Shown: positions 1 through 8,365 of the stretch, piece by piece
Layout of the letters: each line of letters begins with the position of its first letter
Numbering within the stretch: position 1 is the first letter of the stretch
Assembly: GCA_022601195.1 (NCBI GenBank)
Contig: JAHZIX010000017.1
Span: 310,001-374,000 of the forward strand
Reading direction: 5' to 3'
DNA: 64,000 nt
Source: Deltaproteobacteria bacterium
Lineage (GTDB): Bacteria; Acidobacteriota; Thermoanaerobaculia; Multivoradales; JAHZIX01
The notes under the pieces: model-generated
Seen by the model: the letters and a program-made list of their open reading frames with translations, nothing else
Databases searched by the model: none
What the model was told of the DNA's origin: nothing
Made by a program: the position numbers and the translations under genes

Positions 1-167
1 GCTACCGCGAAGGTTACAGCCCTGCGGAAATTGCGGAGAAGCTTGGCTATAGTCCCAAGAGCATTTCGAAGATCACCCAGCGTAGCCTTGCATTGCTGAG
101 TCGTGAGCTCCTCCGCAGCGCTCATTGTCCGGGCGTTTTTCGAGAGCATGTCGAAGCCTCCTCCTAG
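1..167 (+). CDS. C-terminal end of sigma-70 family (ECF-like) factor, partial
   Basis: The reading frame enters from the left edge and stops with TAG at 165-167; it is not in the ORF track. The translated tail contains YSPAEIAEKLGYSPKSISK followed by a short basic helix, which fits the helix-turn-helix of sigma region 4.2 (recognition of the -35 element). Only about 54 residues are visible, so the sigma subgroup cannot be given. It could also be another LuxR/sigma-like HTH protein. A 620-bp gene-free region separates it from the next gene. Confidence 0.6.
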   Translation, partial: YREGYSPAEIAEKLGYSPKSISKITQRSLALLSRELLRSAHCPGVFREHVEASS

Positions 168-526
168 TCTGTTCTGTCTCCCTGCATCGTCTCGATGCCC
201 AGCATCATTCTAGCGAACCCGCCTAGAGTCGGAGTTCTTGCGTAGCGAGAGGTTTTTGGCATTCCATTCCCGGTCACCGAGATGGGGCCAAGCTTCCCAG
301 CCGTTGCCCCTCCTCAAGATCCAGAGATCCCTTTTTCTTCCTACCTTCTTCCAGGTTCACGACGCACTCCCCGTTCTCGCTCTCTCTTCCAATCGCTGAG
401 CCGATGGTGAGGGCCGGGTCAATATCGGAGCCGGCATCGAGGACCTACCTAACGCCCTGAGAGAGGTCCTCTCCTGACAAGTCAGGGAGCCGTGAAGGGT
501 TCTTTCTGCAATCTCATAGGCTCTTC
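168..526. other. Intergenic stretch with no recognisable gene
   Basis: No ORF with a ribosome binding site or family resemblance was seen between the sigma-like tail and the promoter/operator at 527-558. The 138-aa ORF at 543-959 overlaps the monooxygenase gene in another frame and has no family features, so it is treated as a shadow. Confidence 0.5.
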
Positions 527-558
527 TTGACAAAATGGTAACTTGGTACCAAGATACC
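527..558 (+). promoter_or_regulatory. Candidate promoter with overlapping 22-bp operator palindrome
   Basis: A consensus TTGACA lies at 527-532. Immediately downstream is GGTAACTTGGTACCAAGATACC (537-558), a palindrome with 10 of 11 matching base pairs and a perfect 12-bp core. A weak -10 (CAAGAT, 550-555) lies 17 bp from the -35, inside the palindrome. A repressor bound here would occlude the spacer and -10. The layout resembles operators of small winged-helix repressors (MarR/HxlR type), but no such gene is adjacent, so the regulator is unknown. Confidence 0.5.
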
Positions 559-764
559 TAGTAGAGCGAAGGGAGGTTGTTGTGCACATTCAAGTCGGTG
601 TCCACATGGAAGTGCGCACCGGAAACTTCTCAAGTAACCGAGAGGAGCTTGATTTCTGGTTCGCCGTTTCTGTCTTCAGCTCACAAGATAAACCCGCTCA
701 ACGATATCCACGGCCAGCTCCCCATTGGCAGCGGGTAAACACGAGTCAACGGCTAAAGGAAATA

Positions 765-794
765 CCCCTTCAAGGGGACAGCCACCGATGTGGC
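765..794 (+). promoter_or_regulatory. Leader with two tandem hairpins upstream of monooxygenase
   Basis: Two small perfect hairpins sit back to back: CCCC-TTCAA-GGGG (765-777) and GCCAC-CGAT-GTGGC (781-794). They occupy the leader 30-60 nt before the ATG at 826 and could be part of a structured 5' UTR. I compared it from memory with known riboswitch consensuses and found no convincing match. Confidence 0.3.
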
Positions 795-825
795 GCGTCC
801 CGACTCTCTCTGGAGAAAACCAACC

Positions 826-1842
826 ATGTTGCATTCCCTATTTTGGCTGCTCGACCACTATCCGGAAACCGGCGAGTCTGTAGCTTCCCTGCACCAGGCT
901 GCCTTGGAGGAGGCTGCCCTAGCGGACCATCTAGGCTTCGCCTCTCTGTGGATTTCTGAGCACCATTTCCGGAGTCTCAGCACAGTGCCAAACCCTGCGA
1001 TTCTCCTCGCAGCGATGGCCCAGCACACCCGGACGATTCGTCTCGGACCGGCGACCTCCGTCTTGCCTCTCCACAATCCAATTCATTTAGCCGAGGACTA
1101 CGCTCTCGTCGACGTTCTCTCAAACGGTCGGTTGAACATGGGAGTTGGAAGCGGCTCTCAAGCAATGGAGTTCTCTCCTTTCAATGTCGACTTCGAACTC
1201 CGCAGGGAGCAGTTCGTGAAGAACTTGGCGTCTTTCCGTCAAAGGTGGGAGATCGCAGCACGAGGTGAGTTCGGCCCAGACTCCCTCAACGTCACCCCGA
1301 TCCAATCGCCAGCACCGCCGATCTATGTCGCGACCATGAATAGGGACGCGGCCTACGAGATCGGCCGAGTAGGGGATTCACTGCTAACCCTCGCCTCGCC
1401 GTCTTCAGCGAACCTCGAAGAAGTTGCGGCACGAGTGCAGGCCCATGCCCGAGGCCTCGAGGAGGCTGGTAAAGAAAGGGGAGGAGTCGAAGCCATCGTG
1501 ATGATGTTCGCCCACGCTTCACAGACTGATGCGGAGGTCGAAGCCGTCGTTGTGCCCGCTCTCTCTCGGCTGATGTTCAATATGGCAGGAACCCGGCTGA
1601 AGGACCCGAAGGCTTTTTACGAGGAGATGAGGAAGAAGGGCATTGGCGTATTTGGAACTCCAACAGGAGTGAGCCATCACCTGGAACGCCTCGCCGACCT
1701 CGGTATTGGCCATGTCGCTTTTGTCTCTCGGTTTGGAGGAATGTCGAAAGAGGTGGCGACCCGAAGCTTGCGGCTACTCGCACCTGGCCGGTCAGCTCTT
1801 CGTGATCCGGCAGAGGTGCTAGCAGCCAGCATGGGGCCATGA
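826..1842 (+). CDS. Luciferase-like flavin-dependent monooxygenase (LLM class)
   Basis: The protein (338 aa from the chosen start) has the bacterial luciferase-like TIM-barrel pattern: N-terminal beta strand LFWLLDHYPE, an ADHLGFASLWISEHHF segment typical of strand 2, then AAMAQHTRTIRLGPA and LSNGRLNMGVGSG that contribute to the flavin site. Such enzymes use reduced FMN or F420 to oxidise diverse substrates; the substrate cannot be read from the sequence. The ORF track starts at a GTG (790), but ATG 826 has GGAG ten bases upstream and begins at the conserved first strand, so it is preferred. The gene is monocistronic behind a palindromic operator and faces the convergent lptFG gene. Confidence 0.85.
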   Translation: MLHSLFWLLDHYPETGESVASLHQAALEEAALADHLGFASLWISEHHFRSLSTVPNPAILLAAMAQHTRTIRLGPATSVLPLHNPIHLAEDYALVDVLSNGRLNMGVGSGSQAMEFSPFNVDFELRREQFVKNLASFRQRWEIAARGEFGPDSLNVTPIQSPAPPIYVATMNRDAAYEIGRVGDSLLTLASPSSANLEEVAARVQAHARGLEEAGKERGGVEAIVMMFAHASQTDAEVEAVVVPALSRLMFNMAGTRLKDPKAFYEEMRKKGIGVFGTPTGVSHHLERLADLGIGHVAFVSRFGGMSKEVATRSLRLLAPGRSALRDPAEVLAASMGP

Positions 1843-2041
1843 ACCGGTCGCCGAAGACTCGCAAGGCGACCGAATCAGCCGAAGGAGAAGGGAAGACCCT
1901 AGGAGCAATTGGGTCGTCATATTTGCCCCGGCGTGGTGCAACACAGGGGCGCAGAGAGGCCAGGTCCACCGCCTGAAAGTTGGCGAGAGATAAATGAACC
2001 CGGTGCTCCCTTCCTACAAAGGAGAACCGAGAGCTGAGTCA

Positions 2042-4441
2042 CTAGGTCTTGACGCCGAGGAATAGATAGAGGGCTAGCGTTGTGAAGATGAGGTTCGGGC
2101 TCCAAACAGCAATGGTCGGCGGCAGTATCCCCGCCTTCCCTAGGGTGCTGAAGAAGATGAAGACCGTAAGGAAAGCCATCCCTAGAACGACGGCCAATCC
2201 AACTCCATAGAGAGCACCTTGCCGCCCAAGGCGGAAGGCGAAGGGGAGCGCTAGTAGAACCATGACCAGGCAGATGGCTGGGTAGGAGATCTTGAGCTGT
2301 TGCTCTACCTTCAACTCCGGGACCTTCTCGCCCCGGCTCTCCAATTCTTGAATGTAACTGCGAAGCTCCAGATAACTCATTTGCTTTGGAGGACGAATCT
2401 CGGCCGTAAAGTAATCTGGAACTTCCGGGTAGTCGCTGCGCCGAGGCTCCAGGAAGGGTTCGTAGTTGGTTACCAGTGGACCCGAGAAGGATCTCTTCCA
2501 ACCCTCTTCGAAGACCCATCCACGGCCATCGAAATTCGCCCGGGACGCCAGGAGGCGGCGTGAGAGCTGATTGTTCTCATCGAACTCGAAAACCTGCAAG
2601 CGTTCCAGGCTAGGTTTTTCTGGGTCGAAGCGGAGATAGTTGTAGACATACCGTCCCTGACCGAAGAGCCACTGGCGGTCCGCTCGGCGATAGGTGCGAG
2701 CTGTCTCCCTACCCATGATTTGATTTTTCATCTGGGCCACCCGCTCGTTGGAAGCGGGAAGGATCTCTGTTTGCAGATAGGCACAGGCGAGCACCACCAC
2801 CACCGTCGCTCCGATGGCTGGTAGGGAGAGGCGAAACAAGCTGACCCCTAGGGCTTTGAAGGCGGTGAGCTCATTGGCTCGGGAAAGCAGGCTGAAAGTG
2901 AGTAGGGTAGTGATGAGAACGACAATGGGTGCAATGTCGTACAGAATCTGGAGGGAGAGATATTTATAGTAGCCCAGCACTACAGATCGCGGAACTTTGT
3001 TCTTGAGAATGTTGTCCACATTCTCTCCCAGGTCAGCGATGATGTAGAGAAGAACGCAAGAAGCCAGCACCATCAGGAATACCCAGAAATAGCGGCCGAT
3101 GATGTAGCGGTCGATGAGGCTCGCGAAGCGAAAGTGAAGCCGCGGTAAGCGCAAGACAATCCGTCGTTGTTTCCCCCCCTGCCGGCCGCTTTGGCGTGCT
3201 GAGGCGGCTCTTGCCGAGGAAGCTCGAGCTGAAGAAGCTTGACGGCGGCCCTGGATCCACCTTCCCACAGCTCGCAATCCGGCCCACATGTCTTGCCGAA
3301 TCCACCGATCGACTCGGGATAAAAGAAGACTCTTGTCACTGTTGCGGCGAATGAGCAAGAACAGACCCAAGGCCCCGAAGAGAATGTTCGGAGTCCACAT
3401 GGCAATCCAGGGCTCCACTTCGCCGAAGCGAGCACCTTCCTCTCCATTACTCAACAAGACCCAATAGACCATGATGACCAGCATCGAAAGGGCGAAGCCC
3501 GCTGTCTTTCCTCCTCGGCGATTGTTGAAGCCGAGGGGAAGGGCGAGAAGACCGAAAACCAGACAAGCTGTGGGGATGGAGAAGTTCTTCTGAATCTGAA
3601 CCCGAGTGAGATTCCTCATTTCCGGAGAGGTATTGGGGTCTGCGACCTTCCGCCGCAACTCTCGCAAGTCCATTTCCCGGACGCTCTTGGAAGCAGAAAT
3701 CTTCGACAATCGGCTCGAGGTAAATGAGTTCTCCAGGACGATCTCGAGCCGATCGCTTCGGCTCACGGTGTAAGTATCGGGACGCCGAAGGTCGGCAGAG
3801 TGAGTGACCGCTCCCTCCAGATCCAGAATGAGTCGCTCCCCTTGATCGTCGACCCGAACTTCCCCCCAATCCGCCACGATGATGTCGTTGGCTTCTCCCG
3901 CTGACGTTTGAGCGAGAAAGACCCCTTTCCAGCGATTCTGGCCTGGGGGGATATCGAATACATAGAGAACCTTGTCGTCCCATTGCTCGTGAAAAATTCG
4001 CGGTTCCACCTGCTGGGACACACTTTGGGTCATGATCTTCAGATTGAGCTGAAGGAGGGCGTGATTGCCGTGGGGAAGTACCGAGACCATCATGTAGACG
4101 TTAATTGCCGCCAACAGCCCGGAAAGCAGCAAGATCGGTCGGTAAAGGCTCAGCAAGCTCACGCCGCTGGCCCTCAGAGCCACTAGCTCGCTATCCGCCG
4201 CAAAGCGGCCCACCGCAATGAGAATGGCAAAGAGAAGCGCCATAGGGAGAGTCAGAACGATGCTACTCGGTAACACCAGAGCCAGGAGTTTCCCAACGGT
4301 GGCCACGGAAAGGCCTCGCTGGATAATCATCTCCGCGGAACTAAAGAGATACTGAAGTAGGAGGAGAAACGTATAGACTGCAAAGCCCAGCACCAGTAGG
4401 CCCAAAATCTCGCGGAGTATGTAGCGGTCTAAACGGCGCAT
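2042..4441 (-). CDS. LptF-LptG fused lipopolysaccharide export permease
   Basis: This is a 799-aa inner-membrane protein with two complete YjgP/YjgQ (LptF/LptG) permease units in tandem. Unit one begins at MRRLDRYILREILG and contains the family segment SELVALRASGVSLLSLYRP; unit two begins near SLIDRYIIGRYFWVF and contains the equivalent ANELTAFKALGVSLFRLSLP. Each unit has the usual bundle of transmembrane helices with a periplasmic beta-jellyroll between. In most diderms these are two separate ~360-aa proteins forming the LptB2FG transporter; here one chain would supply both halves. A basic Ala/Ser/Arg-rich linker (QASSARASSARAASARQSG) joins them. The ORF extends 33 codons further, but the conserved start is at 4441. 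The ATPase partner LptB and an LptC/LptA-like protein are encoded at 18.6-21.6 kb. Confidence 0.9.
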   Translation of the reverse strand: MRRLDRYILREILGLLVLGFAVYTFLLLLQYLFSSAEMIIQRGLSVATVGKLLALVLPSSIVLTLPMALLFAILIAVGRFAADSELVALRASGVSLLSLYRPILLLSGLLAAINVYMMVSVLPHGNHALLQLNLKIMTQSVSQQVEPRIFHEQWDDKVLYVFDIPPGQNRWKGVFLAQTSAGEANDIIVADWGEVRVDDQGERLILDLEGAVTHSADLRRPDTYTVSRSDRLEIVLENSFTSSRLSKISASKSVREMDLRELRRKVADPNTSPEMRNLTRVQIQKNFSIPTACLVFGLLALPLGFNNRRGGKTAGFALSMLVIMVYWVLLSNGEEGARFGEVEPWIAMWTPNILFGALGLFLLIRRNSDKSLLLSRVDRWIRQDMWAGLRAVGRWIQGRRQASSARASSARAASARQSGRQGGKQRRIVLRLPRLHFRFASLIDRYIIGRYFWVFLMVLASCVLLYIIADLGENVDNILKNKVPRSVVLGYYKYLSLQILYDIAPIVVLITTLLTFSLLSRANELTAFKALGVSLFRLSLPAIGATVVVVLACAYLQTEILPASNERVAQMKNQIMGRETARTYRRADRQWLFGQGRYVYNYLRFDPEKPSLERLQVFEFDENNQLSRRLLASRANFDGRGWVFEEGWKRSFSGPLVTNYEPFLEPRRSDYPEVPDYFTAEIRPPKQMSYLELRSYIQELESRGEKVPELKVEQQLKISYPAICLVMVLLALPFAFRLGRQGALYGVGLAVVLGMAFLTVFIFFSTLGKAGILPPTIAVWSPNLIFTTLALYLFLGVKT

Positions 4442-4505
4442 CGGAGAGCGATTATATGCTCCTGGAGCCATCCTCGCAGACTGAATTGGAAGGGAAAAGT
4501 CAGCC

Positions 4506-4928
4506 ATGCAAATTCGTCTCGATAGAAGATACCGTTTCACCGCCGGTCACCTTTACAGAAGACCGGAATGGTCTGAGGAAGAGAACCTGGCCAGGTTTGG
4601 CAAATGCGCCATCCTGCCAGGACACGGGCACAATTACCGTCTCTATGTCAGGGTCGCTGGTGAAGTAGATCCCAAGACGGGATTCGTGGTCGACCTGCCG
4701 GCTTTGGATGCCTGCGTCCAGGAGACGATCATCGACCGACTGGATCATCGTCACATCAATGAAGCAGTGGAGGAGTTTTCTCCCGGAAGGTTGATTCCTT
4801 CCAGTGAAAACCTCTTGCTCTGGATGTGCCAACAACTTCAGCCAGCCATCCCCGTTGGAGTGACATTGATTTCTCTGCGCCTCGAGGAAGACGAGGATCT
4901 TGCTGCGGAGTGGATTTCAGATCCGTAG
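4506..4928 (+). CDS. queD: 6-pyruvoyl-tetrahydropterin synthase / QueD-like protein
   Basis: The 140-aa protein has the PTPS zinc site His15 (FTAGH), His40 and His42 (GHGHNY), the catalytic Cys34 upstream of the zinc histidines, and Asp80-His81 in RLDHRHIN. The spacing C-x4-GHGHNY matches animal PTPS as well as bacterial QueD. It acts on 7,8-dihydroneopterin triphosphate, in bacteria usually for queuosine precursor synthesis. No other queuosine or folate gene is nearby, so true QueD versus PTPS-III function is undecided. It diverges from lptFG and shares a short promoter region with it. Confidence 0.85.
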   Translation: MQIRLDRRYRFTAGHLYRRPEWSEEENLARFGKCAILPGHGHNYRLYVRVAGEVDPKTGFVVDLPALDACVQETIIDRLDHRHINEAVEEFSPGRLIPSSENLLLWMCQQLQPAIPVGVTLISLRLEEDEDLAAEWISDP

Positions 4929-5079
4929 ATCAGGAGTGTTCAGGACTCAGCGATTCCTTCACCTGGGAGTTTGGAGAGAGAGGCGAGCCTGATGTGACGC
5001 ATCCTGGCTTCCAGTTGATTACCTACGGATTCTAGTTTACATAATATATCTTACCGGACTCTGTATATAAGGCTAATTC

Positions 5080-5097
5080 TAGGTGAGAATTCACCTA
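5080..5097. terminator. Hairpin between convergent queD and parB
   Basis: TAGGTGA-GAAT-TCACCTA forms a 7-bp hairpin in the middle of the 275-bp convergent gap, within an AT-rich stretch. There is no clear T-tract on either side, so a bidirectional terminator is only a guess. Confidence 0.3.
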
Positions 5098-5203
5098 AGA
5101 AACCACCCAGGCTCCACTTCGGAGACCCAAGGCCTGGGGCTCTGGACTCCAAAGTGAGCTTGGTCAGCTGAGCCCGTTTGGGATGTGCGAATCGGAAAGG
5201 TCG

Positions 5204-6094
5204 TTAGGCGGGAGAGATCTCACCAGCCCGGAGATCCGTCAAAATCTGCTCCAGTGCTCGAACGAGATCTTCCTTCTCGACCATGCTCTGTCGAAAGGAT
5301 AAAGAAAGACTGTAGGTCTTGTCGGGGGCTTTGAATTTAAAGACATAGGGCTTCTTGCGCTGAGCCCCTGACTTCGTTTGGCTTTGGCGGAACTTTTTAC
5401 GCAGATCGTCCCGGCTGAGCCCTTGGCTGTCGACGGCCTCCAACAAGGCGATCATCTCTTCCTCTGAGTCAGCCTTGAGGATCTCTAGTAAGACGGACTT
5501 CGAGTGAATCCCAAGAGCTTGCGAGATATCTCGAACCCGTGGAGAGATTCTCAGCAGAGAAAGACTCTCCGTGACGACGGTACGAGATTTACTGACCGCC
5601 GAAGCGATCTGCTCATGGGTGTAGTCGTGAATCTCTGCCAGCGCTTGGTAGCCATCTGCCTCTTCGAATGGAGTCAGGTCTTTCCGCTGGAGGTTCTCTA
5701 CCAGGGCAATCTCGAGAGCCTCTTGCTCCGAGACCTCCATCTCGATGACCGGTACCTCAGAAAGACCAGCCTCTTGTGCAGCCCTATACCGCCTCTCTCC
5801 GGAGATGATTCGGAGACTGACGTTGCTACTCGAAGCACCGACTTCATCAGCCGGTAGACTTCGTACCAAGATGGGTTCTAGGACGCCCTTGGAACGAATC
5901 GACGCCACGAGCTCATCTAGATTTCCCATTGAGTGTCGAGGTTGTTTTGGATCGGGTTCGATGGCCGTCAAGGAGACCATGCGACCAATTCCTTCCCCAT
6001 CTCTAGAATCAAATTCTTCAACGAAATGGCTGCTATGCCTCATCCGACGACCTTCCGGCAAGCCTCGCTTGCGCGCCCCACTGGAACTAGACAC
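5204..6094 (-). CDS. parB: ParB chromosome-partitioning CTPase/DNA-binding protein
   Basis: The 296-aa protein shows the ParB layout: a basic N-terminal tail, the ParB/Srx CTP-binding fold with SGERRYRAAQEAG and the ENLQRKDLTPFEEA segment, then the helix-turn-helix YTHEQIASAVSKSRTVVTESL, and a C-terminal dimerisation region. ParB loads on parS sites and slides as a CTP clamp. The GTG start overlaps the parA stop by eight bases, with GAGGAG upstream, indicating translational coupling. Two 16-bp palindromes upstream of parA are proposed as its binding sites. Confidence 0.93.
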   Translation of the reverse strand: MSSSSGARKRGLPEGRRMRHSSHFVEEFDSRDGEGIGRMVSLTAIEPDPKQPRHSMGNLDELVASIRSKGVLEPILVRSLPADEVGASSSNVSLRIISGERRYRAAQEAGLSEVPVIEMEVSEQEALEIALVENLQRKDLTPFEEADGYQALAEIHDYTHEQIASAVSKSRTVVTESLSLLRISPRVRDISQALGIHSKSVLLEILKADSEEEMIALLEAVDSQGLSRDDLRKKFRQSQTKSGAQRKKPYVFKFKAPDKTYSLSLSFRQSMVEKEDLVRALEQILTDLRAGEISPA

Positions 6095-6845
6095 GACTTA
6101 GGATCTCCTCAGAAAGCTTGTAGTACTCGAATGCTCCACTGGAACTAGGGGCAAACGAAAAAATCGACTCCTGGTAGGCTGGGCTCTCTTCCAGCCGCAC
6201 ACTCTTTGAGATCACGGTTTCGAAAAGCTTGTCACCAAAGACACCCGATATCTGATCGTGGATATCTTTGGAGAGCTTGGTCCTCTTATCGAAAAGAGTG
6301 ATCAAAGCGCCGAGGATCTGAAGCTGAGGGTTTGCTCTCACCTTAATCTTGTCAACGGTTTCCAAGAGATCGTCGGTCCCTTCCAGAGCAAAATAGCTGC
6401 TCTGAATGGGGATCAAGAGATGTGTCGCAGCGACGAGGGCATTGACGGTGATCACCCCAAGCGTCGGCGGTGTATCGATAATGACGAACTCGTACTCATC
6501 CTTGACCGGATCCAGAGTGTCCTTGAGTCGGTAGTTGCGGTCGATTTCACCCAGGAGCTTCGACTCGATATTGGCAAGATTGATCTTCGCAGGAACAACG
6601 AACAGGTTGGGCTGAGAAGTTGCTGGCCGAATGATGTCCGGAAGCCCTACGTCGTCCCGGGTCAGAGCATCGTAGATGGAAAGCTCTAGCGCTCTAGGAT
6701 CGAGAAACGACATGGAGCTATTTCCTTGCGGATCGACATCGATCAACAAGGTCTTGTGGCCTTTGGAGGCCATGGCTGCCGCGAGATTGATAGCGGTCGT
6801 GGTCTTGCCGACGCCGCCTTTTTGATTGGTGATGGCGATATTCAT
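6087..6845 (-). CDS. parA: ParA/Soj chromosome-partitioning ATPase
   Basis: The 252-aa protein begins NQKGGVGKTTTAINLA (deviant Walker A with the signature lysine), followed by DVDPQGNSSM (Walker A' region) and IIDTPPTLGVIT (Walker B). Its length and lack of an N-terminal HTH place it with chromosomal Soj-type ParA proteins rather than long plasmid ParA. It binds DNA non-specifically in the ATP state and is triggered by ParB. There is no convincing Shine-Dalgarno before the ATG, and the best promoter puts transcription start about five bases upstream. Confidence 0.93.
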   Translation of the reverse strand: MNIAITNQKGGVGKTTTAINLAAAMASKGHKTLLIDVDPQGNSSMSFLDPRALELSIYDALTRDDVGLPDIIRPATSQPNLFVVPAKINLANIESKLLGEIDRNYRLKDTLDPVKDEYEFVIIDTPPTLGVITVNALVAATHLLIPIQSSYFALEGTDDLLETVDKIKVRANPQLQILGALITLFDKRTKLSKDIHDQISGVFGDKLFETVISKSVRLEESPAYQESIFSFAPSSSGAFEYYKLSEEILSRV

Positions 6846-6856
6846 AGATCGCCGGG

Positions 6857-6885
6857 AGTCTATGAAATGTCATGGAATGGGTCAA
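6857..6885 (-). promoter_or_regulatory. Candidate sigma-70 promoter of parAB
   Basis: On the minus strand TTGACC and TAGACT are separated by 17 bp. The -10 ends 11 bases before the parA ATG, which would leave a leader of only about five bases. Both hexamers are good but not perfect matches to consensus. Confidence 0.4.
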
Positions 6886-7076
6886 GGAGACTCTTACCGG
6901 GATGGGTACCTTTTTCCTTCCTGTGGGGGGAATGAGATCGTGTTGACTCCCCCACTCCTCGACCTGTCAACTTCCCTTTTTCGGTAGAGCCATGACGACT
7001 CCAAAGTTCTTCGAAATCTCTCGCTCGCCTTGTTTCTCGGGCTGTTTTTCGGTCCCTAGAAAAAGTTGAAGAGGGA

Positions 7077-7092
7077 TGTCGGCGCGCCGACA
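7077..7092. promoter_or_regulatory. parS: Candidate parS site 1 (perfect 16-bp palindrome)
   Basis: TGTCGGCGCGCCGACA is a perfect 16-bp palindrome, the exact length of classical parS. It lies 230 bp upstream of parA in a gene-free region. An identical copy occurs at 7390-7405. The sequence differs from the widespread TGTTTCACGTGAAACA, of which no copy was noticed here. Confidence 0.6.
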
Positions 7093-7389
7093 ATGAGGGT
7101 TACCCTAGCTCTTCCCGTAAAACAACGAGCCTTCTCTGGCTTGGTACTCCCTGATTCCCCAGCGTCAAACGGCATGATCTAGTATTCGACCGAGGGTCTA
7201 CTTTCCTGGGTCGCTGACTTCATCGTATTTCTCGGGTAGCCAAAAGCCACTAGTTAAGTGAGTCACCCAGCCTCACCACGAAGTCGTTGAGAACCTCAGA
7301 CACAAGGCTTGTTCTTCTTGGGAACTCTGTAGTTCTAAGCGGGAATTCAGTCGTGGGTTAGGCCCATTCTGTAGCTCAGGCAGGATAGA
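7093..7389. other. Gene-free spacer between the two parS-like palindromes
   Basis: Together with flanking sequence this forms the 680-bp region (6846-7529) between parA and the bifunctional nuclease gene. No coding frame or RNA gene was recognised. Such a long empty stretch in an otherwise dense block fits a cis-acting centromere-like role. Confidence 0.4.
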
Positions 7390-7405
7390 TGTCGGCGCGC
7401 CGACA
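7390..7405. promoter_or_regulatory. parS: Candidate parS site 2 (perfect 16-bp palindrome)
   Basis: This is the second identical copy of TGTCGGCGCGCCGACA, here extended to an 18-bp palindrome by flanking A/T. It lies 313 bp from copy 1. A sequence this long and symmetric repeated twice beside parAB is unlikely by chance. Confidence 0.6.
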
Positions 7406-7529
7406 TTCTCTTCAATATCTAGCCTAGGAATCCTGGATACTGCTTGCGGAAAAAGAAGCGTCTTGGGAGAAGCAACCTTGTCGTGTCGGGAGACTAGACC
7501 TCAGAAGGGGGACAGAAAGGAGGAGGCTC

Positions 7530-8033
7530 CTACATGGTGTATTTACCAAGATCTTCCGGCTTCACTTCTTCGAGCCATTTCTTGAGACGCTCTTCCTCGG
7601 TCAATTTGCTGAGACGATCATCAACGCTAGCTTTGTCTAAGACTTGCTGCGTCACATAGAAAGGAACCTCCGCTCGAAGCGCAAGAGCCAAAGCGTCACT
7701 GGGACGTGCATCGATCTCGAGAGATGAACGATCCTCTTGCTCCACATAGATGAGGGCGTAGAAAGTGCTGTCTCTTAGGTCCGTAATGACGATTCGGCTC
7801 ACCTCGCCACCGAGCTCTGAGATCAGTGAGAACAACAGGTCATGAGTCATGGGCCGCGGTGTGTCAACGGACTCTAGGCTCATTGCGATCGCGTTAGCCT
7901 CGAAGACCCCAATCCAAATGGGGAGGAGATTCTCTCCATTCTGATCTTGCAGAACCACGATGGGCATTTTCGAGTCTGGGTCAAGGACGAGGCCTTTGAC
8001 CTTCATCAGAATCTCTTCTAAGGGGTGAGTCAT
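7530..8033 (-). CDS. Bifunctional nuclease family protein (BFN/DUF151)
   Basis: From MTHPLEEILMKVKGLVLDP the protein is 167 aa. It carries the DUF151 pattern: MPIVVLQDQNGENLLPIWIG, ETDT-like MSLESVDTPRPMTHDLL and the hallmark IDARPSDALALALRAEVPFYV. Plant members have dual RNase/DNase activity; bacterial roles are poorly known. The ORF track start (8102) adds 23 residues without family support; an internal ATG at 8006 (MKVKGL) is another possible start. It follows miaB after 260 bp. Confidence 0.85.
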   Translation of the reverse strand: MTHPLEEILMKVKGLVLDPDSKMPIVVLQDQNGENLLPIWIGVFEANAIAMSLESVDTPRPMTHDLLFSLISELGGEVSRIVITDLRDSTFYALIYVEQEDRSSLEIDARPSDALALALRAEVPFYVTQQVLDKASVDDRLSKLTEEERLKKWLEEVKPEDLGKYTM

Positions 8034-8102
8034 AGAGCTATTGTGGAGTTGCTCGAGACCTAGGTCAAGAGCCCGGAGATAGCAAAAGGTGAAATTCTCC
8101 AC

Positions 8103-8365
8103 ACCTGGCCCCCTCTCGTTACCAATCTCTACTCTGGTGAATTTGCTTAGAGCAAAGCCTTTGGTTCGGGTGACCCTTCGAGGGCCGAGTGTTGAAGGGA
8201 CGGTATGAGAGAAGGAGTCAATCCGGCAATCAAGAATCGCTGAGCCTCAACGGACTCCTGGGGAGATGAGCTCCTCAGAAAGGCCCTTGCTCACTCCTAA
8301 TTGGACTAGCTAGCAAGACTTCTGGATAGAAGTCAGGGAGGGAAACCGGTACGGCTTCCTAGGGG
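8103..8365. other. Intergenic gap between miaB and bifunctional nuclease
   Basis: About 260 bp with no supported gene. It probably holds the promoter of the nuclease gene (minus strand), but no convincing hexamer pair was picked out. Confidence 0.3.

Noticed and set aside
543-959. 138-aa plus-strand ORF before and into the monooxygenase gene
   Set aside because: No ribosome binding site, no family features, and its 3' half overlaps the real gene in another frame.
6846-7529. Replication origin (oriC) in the parAB upstream region
   Set aside because: No DnaA boxes of the TTATCCACA type and no dnaA, dnaN or gidA genes nearby; the palindromes fit parS better.
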